A stretch of DNA of 64,000 nucleotides from Duganella sp. 1224 (GTDB lineage Bacteria; Pseudomonadota; Gammaproteobacteria; Burkholderiales; Burkholderiaceae_D). Position 1 is the stretch's first letter, and every line of letters starts with the position of its first letter. The position numbers and the translations under genes were made by a program. The notes under the pieces were generated by a model, which saw only the letters and a list, made by a program, of their open reading frames with translations, was not told where the DNA came from and made no database searches. Of the stretch, positions 9,488 to 22,174 are shown one piece after another. The stretch spans positions 1,860,001 to 1,924,000 of the forward strand of contig NZ_JACBYS010000001.1 in NCBI RefSeq assembly GCF_013408245.1. The letters are read 5' to 3'.

Positions 9488-10051
9488 ATGCGCCCACATC
9501 ACGCACGCCAACGCGGCTTCACCCTGGTGGAGATCGCCATCGTACTGGTCATCATCGGCCTGCTGCTGGGCGGCGTGCTCAAGGGCCAGGGCCTGATCGA
9601 CAGCGCCCGCGTCAAGAACATCATCCAGCAATCGACCTCGCTGACCGCCGCCGTCAATGCCTACCAGGATAAATTCCGCGCCCTGCCCGGCGACGACGTG
9701 CAAGGCACGGTCCACGCGCCGGGCGCCACCGGCAACGGCAACGGCGACGGCCAGATCACCGAGTACCTGCTGGCGCCGCAGCACCTGGCGCTGGCCGGCT
9801 TCATCACCGGCGCCTACAACGGCACCAGCGACTTCATGACCAGCGCCCAGGGCGGCGCCGTCTACATCTACAACGACGTGGTCGGCGGCCGCGGCGGCAA
9901 CGGCATCCGCCTCGACAACCTGCCCGACTCGTTCGCCGAACAACTCGACAGCAAGCTGGACGACGGCAAATACAACACCGGCTCGGTGCGCGCCACCGGC
10001 GCCTACACCAACAACGGCAGCGTGATACAGCGCACCGCCGTGTTCTTCTGA
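9488..10051 (+). CDS. Type IV prepilin (pseudopilin) protein
   Basis: A 187-residue prepilin: a basic leader MRPHHARQRG, then FTLVEIAIVLVIIGLLLGGVLKGQ with the conserved Glu at +5. A GAAAGG ribosome-binding site lies 7 bp upstream. The C-terminal domain contains a glycine-rich stretch (GATGNGNGDGQ) and no cysteine pair. It closes the pilus cluster; a 40-bp gap separates it from the preceding gene. Whether it is the major or a minor pilin cannot be told from sequence alone. Confidence 0.87.
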   Translation: MRPHHARQRGFTLVEIAIVLVIIGLLLGGVLKGQGLIDSARVKNIIQQSTSLTAAVNAYQDKFRALPGDDVQGTVHAPGATGNGNGDGQITEYLLAPQHLALAGFITGAYNGTSDFMTSAQGGAVYIYNDVVGGRGGNGIRLDNLPDSFAEQLDSKLDDGKYNTGSVRATGAYTNNGSVIQRTAVFF

Positions 10052-10117
10052 AATTAAAAGCACAACCGTACTTTTTTAATCTAGAATGGCTGTCACCATA
10101 AAAAAGCGGGAGACAGC

Positions 10118-11185
10118 ATGTTTGAAGAATTCATCGGCACCAAGGCGGTGTCGGCGCGCCACCAGTTCGACACCGCCGCCCTCAACGCCTGGCTGCGCCA
10201 GCACGTGGCAGGCTACCCCGACGGCGAACTCAGCGCCGAGCAGTTCAAGGGCGGCCAGTCCAACCCCACCTTCAAGCTGACCGTCGGCGGCCAGCACTAC
10301 GTGTTGCGCACCAAGCCGGCACCGGCGGCCAAGCTGCTGCCGTCAGCCCACGCCATCGAGCGCGAATACCGCGTCATGGACGCGCTGCAGAAACACGGCT
10401 TCCCGGCGCCGCGCCAGTACGCGCTGTGCACCGACGAAGCGGTGATCGGCCGCGCTTTCTATGTGATGGAATGCGTCGAGGGGCGGGTGCTGTGGGACCA
10501 GTCGCTGCCCGGCATGACGCCGCCCGAGCGGGCCGCCATCTATGACGAACTGAACCGTGTGATCGCCCAGTTGCACACGGTCGACTATGCCGCCATCGGC
10601 TTGCAGGACTACGGCAAGCCCGGCAACTACTTCGCGCGCCAGATCGAGCGCTGGACCAGGCAATACCTGGCCTCGCAGACCGAGACCATCGCGGCCATGG
10701 ACCAGCTGATCGCCTGGCTGCCGGCCCACATCCCGCCCGGCGACGACACCGCCATCGTGCACGGCGACTTCCGCCTCGATAACATGCTGTTCCACCCGAC
10801 CGAGCCGCGCATCCTGGCCGTGCTGGACTGGGAACTGTCGACGCTGGGCCACCCGTTCGCCGACTTTTCCTACCACTGCATGAGCTGGCACATCCCGCCC
10901 GGCCAGTTCCGCGGCATCGCCGGGCTGGACCTGGCAGCGCTGGGCATCCCGTCGCAGCAGGAGTACATCGCCCGCTACGCCGAGCGCACCGGCAAGACCA
11001 TCCAGCTGAGCGACTTCAACTTTTACCTGGCGTTCAACATGTTCCGCCTGGCCAGCATCATGCAAGGCATCATGAAACGTTATGTGGACGGCACCGCCGC
11101 CAGCGCGCAGGCGCTGGAATCGGGCCAGATGGCGCGGCCGATGGCCGAACTGGGCTGGGCCTACGCCTGCGGCAAGCCGATCTGA
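10118..11185 (+). CDS. Phosphotransferase family protein (APH/ChoK fold)
   Basis: A 355-residue kinase-like protein. It carries the catalytic loop HGDFRLDNMLF and the metal-binding VLDWELSTLGHP of the aminoglycoside/choline phosphotransferase fold, plus an N-terminal nucleotide-binding lobe (LTVGGQHYVLRTKPAP). In bacteria this subgroup often accompanies acyl-CoA dehydrogenases (ACAD10/11-like), and two such genes lie 5.7 kb downstream, but not in the same operon. The start has a GGGAGA ribosome-binding site. An AT-rich stretch with TAGAAT at 10082 could be its promoter. The substrate is unknown. Confidence 0.85.
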   Translation: MFEEFIGTKAVSARHQFDTAALNAWLRQHVAGYPDGELSAEQFKGGQSNPTFKLTVGGQHYVLRTKPAPAAKLLPSAHAIEREYRVMDALQKHGFPAPRQYALCTDEAVIGRAFYVMECVEGRVLWDQSLPGMTPPERAAIYDELNRVIAQLHTVDYAAIGLQDYGKPGNYFARQIERWTRQYLASQTETIAAMDQLIAWLPAHIPPGDDTAIVHGDFRLDNMLFHPTEPRILAVLDWELSTLGHPFADFSYHCMSWHIPPGQFRGIAGLDLAALGIPSQQEYIARYAERTGKTIQLSDFNFYLAFNMFRLASIMQGIMKRYVDGTAASAQALESGQMARPMAELGWAYACGKPI

Positions 11186-11290
11186 GCCGTGCGGGTGTGG
11201 CGGCCCGGCGCCGCCCCTGACAAAAGCCCTTTCTGAAAAGCCCGGCCTCGGCTACTATCGTGCTGCCAGCACCAGACCGAGGCCAAGCGC

Positions 11291-15816
<4,526 letters not shown>

Positions 15817-15820
<4 letters not shown>

Positions 15821-16743
15821 GTTGGACCGACCTGGCCCGGAATGGCCGCATCCTCGTGGTCGACGACGCCATGGAAAACATCCAGATCCTGCACCACGCG
15901 CTGCGCGAGGACCACGAAGTGCTGTTCGCGCTGGACGGCGAGCAGGCGCTGCAGATCGCGCGCGACCAGCAGCCGGACCTGATCCTGCTGGACGCGGTGA
16001 TGCCCGGCATGGACGGCTATGCGATGGTGGCGGCGCTGCGCGCCTCGCCGCGCTTGCAGGACATTCCGGTGATCTTTGTGACCGCGCTGAGCCAGCCGGA
16101 AGACGAGACGCGCGCGCTGGAGGCCGGCGCGGTCGACTTCATCAGCAAGCCGTTCAACGTGGCGGTCGTGCGGGCGCGGGTGCGCAGCCAGCTGACCATC
16201 AAGCGCCAGGCCGACGCCATGCGCGAGCTGAGCATGACCGACGGCCTGACCGGCGTCGCCAACCGCCGCAACTTCAACGACACCGTCGACGCCGAATGGC
16301 GCCGCTGCGCGCGCGCCGGCCTGCCGCTGTCGGTGATCATGATCGACATCGACCATTTCAAGCTGTACAACGACCACTACGGCCACCAGGCCGGCGACGC
16401 CTGCCTGCAGCAGGTCAGCACCGCGATGAAACGCTGCGCCACCCGGCCGCAGGATCTGCTGGCGCGCTACGGCGGCGAAGAATTCATCCTGCTGCTGCCG
16501 CAGGAGGCGGCCGACGGCGCCGAGGTGGTGGCGCAGCGCATCCTGGACGAGGTTGCCAAGCTGGCGATTCCCCACGCCGCCTCGCCGACCGCGCCCATCG
16601 TCAGCCTCAGCCTGGGCCTGGCCACCGCCCTGCCGCCGCTGGAAGGCCACGACCCCAGCCCCCTGATCCGCGTGGCCGACCACAACCTCTACCGCGCCAA
16701 GCAAACCGGCCGCAACCGCTACTGCATCAGCCTGGACAGCTAA
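15817..16743 (+). CDS. Response regulator diguanylate cyclase (REC-GGDEF)
   Basis: A 308-residue protein with an N-terminal receiver domain (ILVVDDAMENIQIL; phospho-acceptor in LILLDAVMPGMDG) and a GGDEF domain with an intact active site GGEEF at residues 219-223. An inhibitory RxxD site (RPQD) lies five residues upstream of GGEEF, so product inhibition is likely. Synthesises cyclic di-GMP from two GTP. Coupled by a four-base overlap to the hybrid kinase, whose HPt domain is the likely phosphodonor. A possible target is the MshEN-type ATPase at the start of the window. Confidence 0.95.
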
Positions 16744-16746
16744 GCA

Positions 16747-16830
16747 GGCGGCAACCGCACAACCCGCACGGCGGCGAACGGGGGTCGGACCCCGCACGGG
16801 GTCCGACCCCGACCTTTTCGGGGTAGGCCA
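16747..16830 (-). repeat. Palindromic intergenic repeat, family P, copy 1
   Basis: A 30-bp near-perfect palindrome at 16781-16810 (GGGGTCGGACCCC arm, GCAC centre). Read on the - strand the flanks match the other copies: an ACCCCGAAAAGG-like left flank and a right flank containing CGCCGTGCGGGTTGTGCGG. It lies between convergent genes (diguanylate cyclase and acyl-CoA dehydrogenase). Other copies are near 39927, 42832 and 53165. Confidence 0.75.
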
Positions 16831-16858
16831 ACGCTCAATCCACCGCCGCGGCTCCGGT

Positions 16859-17995
16859 TCAGGAGTGCTGCTGGAAGCCGCGCTGGGCGGCGAAACGCTC
16901 CAGGTGGTGATCAACATCGCCCAGGGTCAGCTCAATCATGCTCAGGCGCTTGAAGTGGTGGGCGGCCGGCAGTTCGTCGGTCACGCCCATGCCGCCGTGC
17001 AGCTGCACCGCCTGCTGACCGATGAACCTGGCCGCCTGGCCGATGCGCGCCTTGGCCGCCGAGGCCACGCGCCGGCGCTCCTCGGCATCACACACCATGC
17101 GCGCCGCCACCAGCAGCGCCATCGAGCGCGCCTGCTCCAGGTGGATGTACATGTCAGCCATGCGGTGCTGCAGCGCCTGGAAACCACCGATGGCGGTGCC
17201 GAACTGCTTGCGCGTTTTCAGGTACTCCAGCGTGGCGTTGAACAGCGCCTCCATCGCCCCCACCGCTTCCGCGCACAGCAGGCTGACGCCGTAGTCGGCC
17301 GCCTCTTCCAGCAGGTCCCAGCCGCCGCCAAGCTTGCTCAGCAGCGCCGAGGCCGGCACCGCCACATGGTTGAATTGCACCGTGGCCGCGCGCTGGCCGT
17401 CGATGGTGCGGTAGTCGCGCACCACCACGCCCGGCGTTTCGGTCGGCACCACGAACAGGCTGATGCCGTTGGTGTCGCGCTGGGTGCCGGCGCTGCGGGC
17501 CGAGACGATCAGCGCGTCAGCCTGGCCGCCGTGGATCACCACGGTCTTGGTGCCGTCGATGCGGTAGCCTTCGCCGTTGATGCTGGCGATGGTCTTGATG
17601 TCGGCCAGGTCATGGCGCGCGTGCTTTTCGCCCAGCGCGCAGGCCAGCTTCAGTTTGCCCGCGGCCACGTCCTCCAGCCGGTGGTGCTGGTTGCCGGCCA
17701 GTTGCAGGAATTTGGCGCCCCACACGGTGGCGAAGTACGGCTCGACCACCAGGCCGCGCCCGAGTTCCTGCATCACCACCAGCATGTCGACCGCGCTGCC
17801 GCTGAAGCCGCCCTGCTCTTCCGGCACCGGCAAGGCGGTCATGCCCAGCTCGACCAGCGTGTTCCATGCCACGTCCGACACCCCGCTGGCCGAATGCACG
17901 ATGCGCTTGCGGGTGTCGAAGGTGTAGTCCTTGTCCACCCAGCGGCGCAGCGCGTCCGCGAACTGCTGCTGTTCTTCCTTGAAAGTGAAATCCAT
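16859..17995 (-). CDS. Acyl-CoA dehydrogenase family protein (second gene of pair)
   Basis: A 378-residue FAD-dependent acyl-CoA dehydrogenase family protein (N-terminus MDFTFKEEQQQFADALRRWV; C-terminal QLHGGMGVTDELPAAHHFKR). It catalyses alpha,beta-dehydrogenation of an acyl-CoA thioester. It follows the other dehydrogenase gene with a 9-bp gap. The pairing of a shorter, divergent subunit with a 396-residue one resembles large/small subunit pairs such as the pimeloyl-CoA dehydrogenases. The substrate cannot be set from sequence. Confidence 0.88.
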   Translation of the reverse strand: MDFTFKEEQQQFADALRRWVDKDYTFDTRKRIVHSASGVSDVAWNTLVELGMTALPVPEEQGGFSGSAVDMLVVMQELGRGLVVEPYFATVWGAKFLQLAGNQHHRLEDVAAGKLKLACALGEKHARHDLADIKTIASINGEGYRIDGTKTVVIHGGQADALIVSARSAGTQRDTNGISLFVVPTETPGVVVRDYRTIDGQRAATVQFNHVAVPASALLSKLGGGWDLLEEAADYGVSLLCAEAVGAMEALFNATLEYLKTRKQFGTAIGGFQALQHRMADMYIHLEQARSMALLVAARMVCDAEERRRVASAAKARIGQAARFIGQQAVQLHGGMGVTDELPAAHHFKRLSMIELTLGDVDHHLERFAAQRGFQQHS

Positions 17996-18004
17996 CGCCG
18001 CTCC

Positions 18005-19195
18005 TTACAGGCCCAGAATCATCTGGGTGATGATATTTTTCTGAATCTCGTTCGACCCGCCGTAGATGGAGGTCTTGCGGTAGTTGAAGTAGTAGGCGGC
18101 CAGCGGTGCGGCGGCATCGTCGCCGGTGACCGCGTGGTCGGCCTTGCCCTCGAGGTAGTCGGTATCGAACGGCAGCGCGTCCGGCCCCAGCGCTTCCACC
18201 ATCAGCTCGGTCAGTTGCTGCTGGAGTTCGGAGCCCTTCACCTTGAGCATCGATGCTTCCGGCCCCGGCGCGTGGGACTCGCGCGTGATGACGCGCAGCA
18301 CCGTGGTTTCCAGCGCCATCAAATCGATCTCCAGGTTGGCGATCCTGGCGGCAAACACCGGGTCCTGCATCAGCGGCTTGCCGTGCTTGTAGTGTTCGGC
18401 GGCGATCTTTTTCAGGAACAGCAACTCGCGCTTGGAGCGGCCGACGGCGGTGATGCCGGTGCGCTCATGGCCCAGCAGGTACTTGGCGTAGGTCCAGCCC
18501 TTGTTTTCCTGGCCGATCAGGTTTTGCACCGGCACCTTGACGTTGTCGAAGAAGACTTCGTTCACCTCGTGGTCTTCGTCCAGCATGATGATCGGGCGCA
18601 CCGTGACGCCGGGCGTTTTCATGTCGATCAGCAGGAAGGAAATGCCCTCCTGCTTGCGCACCGTGGTGTCGGTGCGCACCAGGCAAAAGATCATGTCGGC
18701 GTGCTGGGCCAGCGTGGTCCAGGTTTTCTGGCCGTTGACGATGTAGTGGTCGCCGGCGCGCTCGGCGGTGGTTTTCAGCGAGGCCAGGTCGGAACCCGCG
18801 CCCGGCTCGGAATAGCCCTGGCACCACCAGTCGTCGCAATTGAGGATGCGCGGCAGGTAGTGCGCCTTCTGCGCCTCGTTGCCGAAGGCCATGATGACCG
18901 GCGCCACCATGTTGACGCCGAACGGCAGGATCGGCGGCGTGCCGGCGCGGGCGCATTCTTCTTCCCAGATGTGGCGCTGGGTCGGCGTCCAGCCCGGGCC
19001 GCCGTACTCGACCGGCCAGGCCGGCGCCGCCCAGCCCTGGCGGGCGACGATCTGGTGCCAGCGCACGTAGTCCTGCCGGCTCAGGCGCAGATGGTTGCGC
19101 ACTTTCTTTTGCAGGTCGCTGGGCAGGTTGGCGTCGAGAAAGGCGCGCACCATGTCACGAAACGCCAGATCCGCCGCCGTGTAAGTCAAATCCAT
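18005..19195 (-). CDS. Acyl-CoA dehydrogenase family protein (first gene of pair)
   Basis: A 396-residue acyl-CoA dehydrogenase. I chose the ATG at 19195 (MDLTYTAADLAFRDMV) because an AAGGAG site precedes it; a longer frame adds 15 unlikely residues. Family signatures: QGYSEPGAGSDLASLKT (FAD/substrate region) and YGGSNEIQKNIITQMILGL at the C-terminus. Forms an operon with the downstream dehydrogenase. Likely a heterodimeric FadE-like enzyme acting on medium-chain or dicarboxylic acyl-CoA, by analogy with PimC/PimD; that is inference. Confidence 0.9.
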   Translation of the reverse strand: MDLTYTAADLAFRDMVRAFLDANLPSDLQKKVRNHLRLSRQDYVRWHQIVARQGWAAPAWPVEYGGPGWTPTQRHIWEEECARAGTPPILPFGVNMVAPVIMAFGNEAQKAHYLPRILNCDDWWCQGYSEPGAGSDLASLKTTAERAGDHYIVNGQKTWTTLAQHADMIFCLVRTDTTVRKQEGISFLLIDMKTPGVTVRPIIMLDEDHEVNEVFFDNVKVPVQNLIGQENKGWTYAKYLLGHERTGITAVGRSKRELLFLKKIAAEHYKHGKPLMQDPVFAARIANLEIDLMALETTVLRVITRESHAPGPEASMLKVKGSELQQQLTELMVEALGPDALPFDTDYLEGKADHAVTGDDAAAPLAAYYFNYRKTSIYGGSNEIQKNIITQMILGL

Positions 19196-19304
19196 GCTGT
19201 CTCCTTGTTGTCGGCGCACGAAAAAGCACGACCGTTCCAAATGATTGTACTCCCATGTCCTGGAAAAAGGGCGACCGTTTGGGCTGGCGGCGTTAAGTCA
19301 GCGT

Positions 19305-19380
19305 TGTCATTCCGCTGCGGGCCGGAATCCATACCCAGGCGAGCGTTCTATGGGTTTCGGCCTTCGCCGGAACGACGCGG
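19305..19380. repeat. REP-like imperfect inverted repeat
   Basis: The stretch opens with GTCATTCCGCTGCGGGCCGG and closes with CGGCCTTCGCCGGAACGAC, so GTCATTCCG pairs with CGGAACGAC at the outer ends. Such GTCATTCCGGCGAAGG-type elements are common dispersed repeats in proteobacteria. Only this copy is seen in the window. It sits in the divergent gap between the acyl-CoA dehydrogenase and GH105 genes. Confidence 0.45.
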
Positions 19381-19402
19381 GACGCGAAGTGGCCTGTCCG
19401 GA

Positions 19403-19441
19403 TTGCAAAAGTGGCCGGACCAATCTAGAATGGTCTGACCA
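19403..19441 (+). promoter_or_regulatory. Promoter with two GntR-type operators upstream of GH105
   Basis: A promoter-like pair TTGCAA (19403-19408) and TAGAAT (19426-19431) with 17-bp spacing. Two operator-like sites fit the FadR/GntR consensus TNGTNNNACNA: TGGCCGGACCA (19412-19422, one mismatch, inside the spacer) and TGGTCTGACCA (19431-19441, perfect palindrome touching the -10). Centres are 19 bp apart, about two helical turns. This suggests repression by a GntR-family regulator relieved by a uronate. No GntR gene is in the window. Confidence 0.6.
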
Positions 19442-19464
19442 AATTAAAATAAAGAGACAACCCT

Positions 19465-20865
19465 GTGACCTCCCCATCCGCCCTGATTGCGGCTGTTGCC
19501 GCCGCTTTGCTCGCCCTGCCCGCCCACGCCGACGGCCCCTACCGCAACCCCGACAACAAAAGCGTCTACGACGCCGGCGAAGGCACGTATCCGGTGCCAT
19601 ACAAGAAACCGACGGTGGCCGAGATCACCGCCTCGCTGGACCGCATCCGTGGCTACATGGAAGCCACCACGCCAACGCGCGTGATCCACAAGGACAGCGG
19701 CATCCAGATCACCGACTTCAGCCAGCCGGTGGCCGACGCCATCGTCGAACCCAGCAGCGCCGACTGGGGCATCCAGGTGTACGAGATGGGCGTGGTGCAT
19801 GCCGGACTGCTGAAAATGGCCGCCGTCACCGGCGACCGCAAGTACACCGCCATGACCGCGCGCCACTTCCAGTTCATGGCCGACAAGCTGCCCTACTTCG
19901 CCGCGCAGGAGCGGCAATTCCACCTGGGGCGCGCCAACAGCTTCGCCCGCGTGATCGAGCCGCGTTCGCTGGACGACGCCGGCTCCATGTGCGCCGCCAT
20001 GATCCGCGCCCAATTCGCCAAGGTGGGGCCGGACATGCGCCAGTTCATCGACACCTGCGGCAACTGGGTGTCCAAGCAGCAGTTCCGCCTGAAGGACGGC
20101 ACGCTGGCGCGCCAGCGGCCGCAAGCGGTGTCGCTGTGGGCCGACGATATGTACATGGGCGTGCCGGCGCTGGCCGAACTGGGCCACCTGACCGGCCAGC
20201 GCGCCTACTTTGACGACGCCGTCCGCAACGTGCTGCAGATGACGCATTACCTATTCAATCCGCAACTGGGCCTGTACACCCACGGCTGGAACGCCAACAA
20301 CCCGGACGCGCCGCGCTTCTACTGGGCGCGCGCCAACGGCTGGGCGGTGCTGACCATGAGCGACCTGCTGGATGTGTTGCCCAAGGACCATCCCGGCTAT
20401 CCGAAAGTACTGGCGCAGCTGCGCACCACGCTGCGCGGCATCGCCGAACAGCAATCCGGCGCAGGCCTGTGGCACCAGATGCTGGAGCGCCACGATTCAT
20501 ACCTGGAAACCTCGGCCAGCGCCATGTTCACCTACGTCATCGCCCACGCCATCAATGAAGGCTGGATCAGCCCGGCGACCTATGGCTCGATCGCCCAGGC
20601 CGGCTGGGTGGGCCTGTCGACCCGCATCAACGGGCGCGGCCAGGTGGAAGGCACTTGCGTCGGCACCACCTTCGCGAGCGACCACATCTACTACTACAAC
20701 CGCCCGACCAGCGTCGACGCCCTGCACGGCTACGGGCCGACGCTGCTGGCCGGCGCCGAGATGATCCGGCTGCTCACCAATCCGAACATCGACATCCAGG
20801 TCAAGCTGCGCACCTACCACTACGTGCCGAAAGACGCCGGCGCCACCAACTACAGCCATGAATAA
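19465..20865 (+). CDS. GH105 family unsaturated glycuronyl/rhamnogalacturonyl hydrolase, secreted
   Basis: A 466-residue protein with a GTG start and a signal peptide (AAVAAALLALPAHADG). The body matches the (alpha/alpha)6 barrel GH88/GH105 family (YteR/RhiN-like): SADWGIQVYEMGVVHAGLLKM, SLWADDMYMGVPALAEL and FYWARANGWAVLTM contain the conserved Asp and Trp residues. These enzymes remove the unsaturated uronic acid left by polysaccharide lyases, usually from pectin rhamnogalacturonan. It precedes a DUF4861 gene by 13 bp. No lyase is present in the window, so the polymer is uncertain. Confidence 0.88.
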   Translation: MTSPSALIAAVAAALLALPAHADGPYRNPDNKSVYDAGEGTYPVPYKKPTVAEITASLDRIRGYMEATTPTRVIHKDSGIQITDFSQPVADAIVEPSSADWGIQVYEMGVVHAGLLKMAAVTGDRKYTAMTARHFQFMADKLPYFAAQERQFHLGRANSFARVIEPRSLDDAGSMCAAMIRAQFAKVGPDMRQFIDTCGNWVSKQQFRLKDGTLARQRPQAVSLWADDMYMGVPALAELGHLTGQRAYFDDAVRNVLQMTHYLFNPQLGLYTHGWNANNPDAPRFYWARANGWAVLTMSDLLDVLPKDHPGYPKVLAQLRTTLRGIAEQQSGAGLWHQMLERHDSYLETSASAMFTYVIAHAINEGWISPATYGSIAQAGWVGLSTRINGRGQVEGTCVGTTFASDHIYYYNRPTSVDALHGYGPTLLAGAEMIRLLTNPNIDIQVKLRTYHYVPKDAGATNYSHE

Positions 20866-20878
20866 GGAGACCACCGTC

Positions 20879-22081
20879 ATGCGTACCAGTTTCTTGCCGC
20901 TCGCCGCCGCGTTGCTGGCGGCCGGCGCCGCCCATGCCGCCGAGGTGGCCAGGATCACCGTCACCAACGACCTCGACATGGCGCGGCCGGCGGAAACCAT
21001 CGCCATTCCGTGGAGCGAGATCAATCGCGCGCTGCCGGGCGCGTTGATCCAGAAAATCGCGGTCAAGGACAGCCAGGGCAACGTACTGCCCTACCAGGTG
21101 AGCAATGTGGCGCCGCAGGCCAAGGACCCGAAAGGCATCGGCGTCGCGTATGGCGAGCTGTACTTCCAGCACAGCTTTGCGGCAGGCGAGAAGCAGGCCA
21201 GCTTCACGGTTGAGAAAACCGACAGCGTGACGCCGCCGTTCGCCGCCAAAACCTTCGCGCGTTACGTGCCCGAGCGGCTGGACGACTTCGCGTGGGAAAA
21301 CGACCATGTCGGCCACCGCACCTACGGCCCGGCGCTGGCCGCGCCGGACACCGCGGGCGTGGGCAAGGAAGTGCTGGTCACAAGCGGGCTGGACATCTGG
21401 TTCAAGCGCGTTGGCTATCCGATCGTCGACCGCTGGTACAACAAAGGGCACGACCACTACCACCACGACGAGGGCGAAGGCATGGACATGTACAACGTCG
21501 GCAAATCGCGCGGCGCCGGCGGCACCGGCGTGTGGGACGGCCAGCAACTGTACGTGGGCCGCAACTACGCCTCGTGGAAAGTGCTGGCCAACGGCCCGAT
21601 CCGCAGCGTCTTCGAGCTGACGTATGACGGCTGGGACGCGGCCGGCACCAGGGTGAGCGAGGTCAAGCGCTTCACCGTTGACGCCGGGCAGGACTTCGAC
21701 ACCATGGACAGCACCTTCACCTTCAGCGGCCCGCAACAGCTGACGGTGGCGGTCGGCCTGAACAAGAAGCCGGCCGACAAGAACCAGAACGAGCAGATCA
21801 CCGTCGGCCGGGACGGCATGGCGCTGACGCAGTGGGTAACGCAAGCCACCAAGGGCGCGTTTGGCACGGCCATCGTGCTGCCGGGCGCCAGCGGCATCGC
21901 CGAAGACAAGCTGAACGAGCTGATCCTGGCGCCGGTGGAATCCGGCAAGCCGCTGCGCTACTACATCGGCGCCGCCTGGGACCGCGCCGGCCACGTCAGG
22001 ACGGCCGCCGAGTGGCAAGACAAAGTCAAACTCATGACCGCCCGCGCCACCCACCCGCTAAAAGCCACCGTCGCCCCATAA
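20879..22081 (+). CDS. DUF4861 family secreted protein
   Basis: A 400-residue protein with a signal peptide (MRTSFLPLAAALLAAGAAHA). I chose ATG 20879 behind AAGGAG; an earlier in-frame ATG lies inside the GH105 gene. The central motif HDHYHHDEGEGMDMYNVGKS and the WDGQQLYVGRNYASWKV stretch are typical of DUF4861, a family found with GH105 and other pectin or ulvan degradation genes. Its biochemical role is not known to me. Shares a transcript with GH105 and so probably the GntR-type regulation. Confidence 0.82.
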   Translation: MRTSFLPLAAALLAAGAAHAAEVARITVTNDLDMARPAETIAIPWSEINRALPGALIQKIAVKDSQGNVLPYQVSNVAPQAKDPKGIGVAYGELYFQHSFAAGEKQASFTVEKTDSVTPPFAAKTFARYVPERLDDFAWENDHVGHRTYGPALAAPDTAGVGKEVLVTSGLDIWFKRVGYPIVDRWYNKGHDHYHHDEGEGMDMYNVGKSRGAGGTGVWDGQQLYVGRNYASWKVLANGPIRSVFELTYDGWDAAGTRVSEVKRFTVDAGQDFDTMDSTFTFSGPQQLTVAVGLNKKPADKNQNEQITVGRDGMALTQWVTQATKGAFGTAIVLPGASGIAEDKLNELILAPVESGKPLRYYIGAAWDRAGHVRTAAEWQDKVKLMTARATHPLKATVAP

Positions 22082-22082
22082 C

Positions 22083-22170
22083 CCGGGGTCAGGTCCTCCA
22101 TTTCTACACGGCCTCTGCCGTACGCGCGCGTACGGCAGAGGCCGTGTAGAAATGGAGGACCTGACCCCGG
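22083..22170. repeat. 88-bp perfect palindrome between convergent genes
   Basis: Each arm is 44 bp with no spacer: the left arm starts CCGGGGTCAGGTCCTCC and ends GCCGTACGCG at 22126; the right arm is its exact reverse complement ending at 22170. It starts 2 bp after the DUF4861 stop and ends 4 bp before the GH16 stop. The outer GGGGTCAGG...CCTGACCCC resembles the arms of repeat family P, but the inner part is unrelated. It would form a very stable hairpin in transcripts from either side. Confidence 0.9.
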
Positions 22171-22174
22171 AGTG

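Noticed and set aside
16865-19438. An 857-codon open frame on the + strand
   Set aside because: Antisense to both acyl-CoA dehydrogenases, which have complete family motifs and good ribosome-binding sites.
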